Assembly (NCBI RefSeq): GCF_016082275.1
Contig: NZ_MOWM01000027.1
Span: 1 to 62,940 of the forward strand
Origin: Variovorax sp. E3
GTDB lineage: Bacteria > Pseudomonadota > Gammaproteobacteria > Burkholderiales > Burkholderiaceae_C
Length of the DNA stretch: 62,940 nucleotides
Direction of reading: 5' to 3'
Made by a program: the position numbers and the translations under genes. Within the stretch, counting starts at the first letter, position 1. Each line of letters starts with the position of its first letter. Below the pieces are notes generated by a model. It had not been told where the DNA came from, searched no databases, and saw nothing but the letters and a program-made list of their open reading frames with translations. This document shows, piece after piece, positions 62,538-62,940 of this stretch.

Positions 62538-62940
62538 TTGATCGACATCCTCATGGTCGACGACCACACCATCTTCCGCTCGGGGCTGCAGCGCCTGCTG
62601 CTCGACGAGACCGACATCCGCACCACCGGCGAGGCCGCCAACGGCGCCGAGGCGCTGGCCCAGGTGCGCCAGCGCCGCTTCGACATCGTGCTGCTGGACA
62701 TCAGCATGGAAGGCCGCAACGGGCTGGAGGTGCTGGCGTCGATCCGCGCGGCGCAGCCTTCGCTGCCGGTGCTGATGCTGTCGATGTACGCGGAAGAGCA
62801 GTACGCGCTGGTCGCCATCCAGGGCGGCGCGCGCGGCTACATCGCCAAGGACGCCGAGCCCGCCGAGCTGGTGCGCGCCATCCGCCGCGTGGCCGCCGGC
62901 GGCCAGTACCTGAGCGCGCGCGCCGCGCCGCTGGTGAGCG
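62538..62940 (+). CDS. NarL/FixJ-type response regulator, partial
   Basis: Receiver domain from a TTG start with GAAAGG upstream: LIDILMVDDHTIFRSGLQRL, phospho-Asp in FDIVLLDISMEGRNGLEVL, LMLSMYAEEQYALVAIQG and Lys in GYIAKDAEPAEL. The window ends before the LuxR-type HTH output domain, so the class (NarL) is inferred from receiver sequence and pairing with a HisKA_3 kinase. Confidence 0.85.
   Translation, partial: MIDILMVDDHTIFRSGLQRLLLDETDIRTTGEAANGAEALAQVRQRRFDIVLLDISMEGRNGLEVLASIRAAQPSLPVLMLSMYAEEQYALVAIQGGARGYIAKDAEPAELVRAIRRVAAGGQYLSARAAPLVS

Overview
The window is GC-rich, densely packed bacterial chromosome with almost no gap over 250 bp. Gene content points to a betaproteobacterium of the Comamonadaceae, most likely Variovorax: two Bug-type (TctC) solute receptors, many LysR/AraC/TetR regulators each facing a small catabolic operon, a DUF3649-PepSY-DUF3325 iron module, and above all a styA1/styA2B pair of the kind I know from Variovorax paradoxus. 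The genus is an inference. I see no rRNA, tRNA, CRISPR array, transposase or phage gene.

Layout. 0-11 kb: stress and metabolism genes (SRPBCC protein, sugar dehydrogenase, LysR, amino-acid type binding protein, VOC protein, AraC, acetoacetate-decarboxylase-like protein), two divergent orphan response regulators, a secreted CxxCH protein, a TetR gene and an SDR remnant. 11-17 kb: a stand-alone acetolactate synthase facing an Lrp regulator, an OmpA-like protein, an AraC regulator and a GST. 17-23.6 kb: a minus-strand operon SDR - styA1 - styA2B (oxygenase fused to flavin reductase) - dienelactone hydrolase, facing an AraC regulator. 23.6-26.1 kb: iron module behind a likely Fur box. 26-35 kb: LysR/quinone reductase pair, then a four-gene operon (AtuA, AtuA C-terminal protein, Bug receptor, hydrolase lipoprotein) facing a LysR gene across a 29-bp palindrome. 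35-45 kb: Rieske oxygenase, nitrobindin-like protein, second Bug receptor, exported methyltransferase, HxlR/SMR exporter/azoreductase, DUF427, DUF2157 and DUF4401/GDYXXLXY membrane proteins, a Tat-exported dienelactone hydrolase. 45-55 kb: a RutR-like TetR regulator facing a long operon (UDG-family protein, GMC oxidoreductase, NIPSNAP protein, complete nucleoside-type ABC importer, amidohydrolase), with two RutR-type operator sequences between them. 55-63 kb: VOC protein, cupredoxin, unknown membrane proteins, a small A/T-richer patch with a HEAT-repeat protein, a PrsW protease with a coupled membrane partner, and the start of a PAS-histidine kinase/NarL response-regulator pair.

The most promising under-described unit is the 45.4-55.2 kb RutR-like regulon, which reads as uptake and catabolism of an N-heterocycle (nucleobase-like compound) and oddly includes a uracil-DNA-glycosylase-family gene.

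Caution for users: fifteen reading-frame breaks in fourteen genes are each repaired by restoring one base, very often one G in a short G run. They look like systematic base loss in the sequence rather than true gene decay. These genes are listed as single CDS with the break position given; the only convincing true remnant is the internally deleted SDR at 9.9-10.1 kb.
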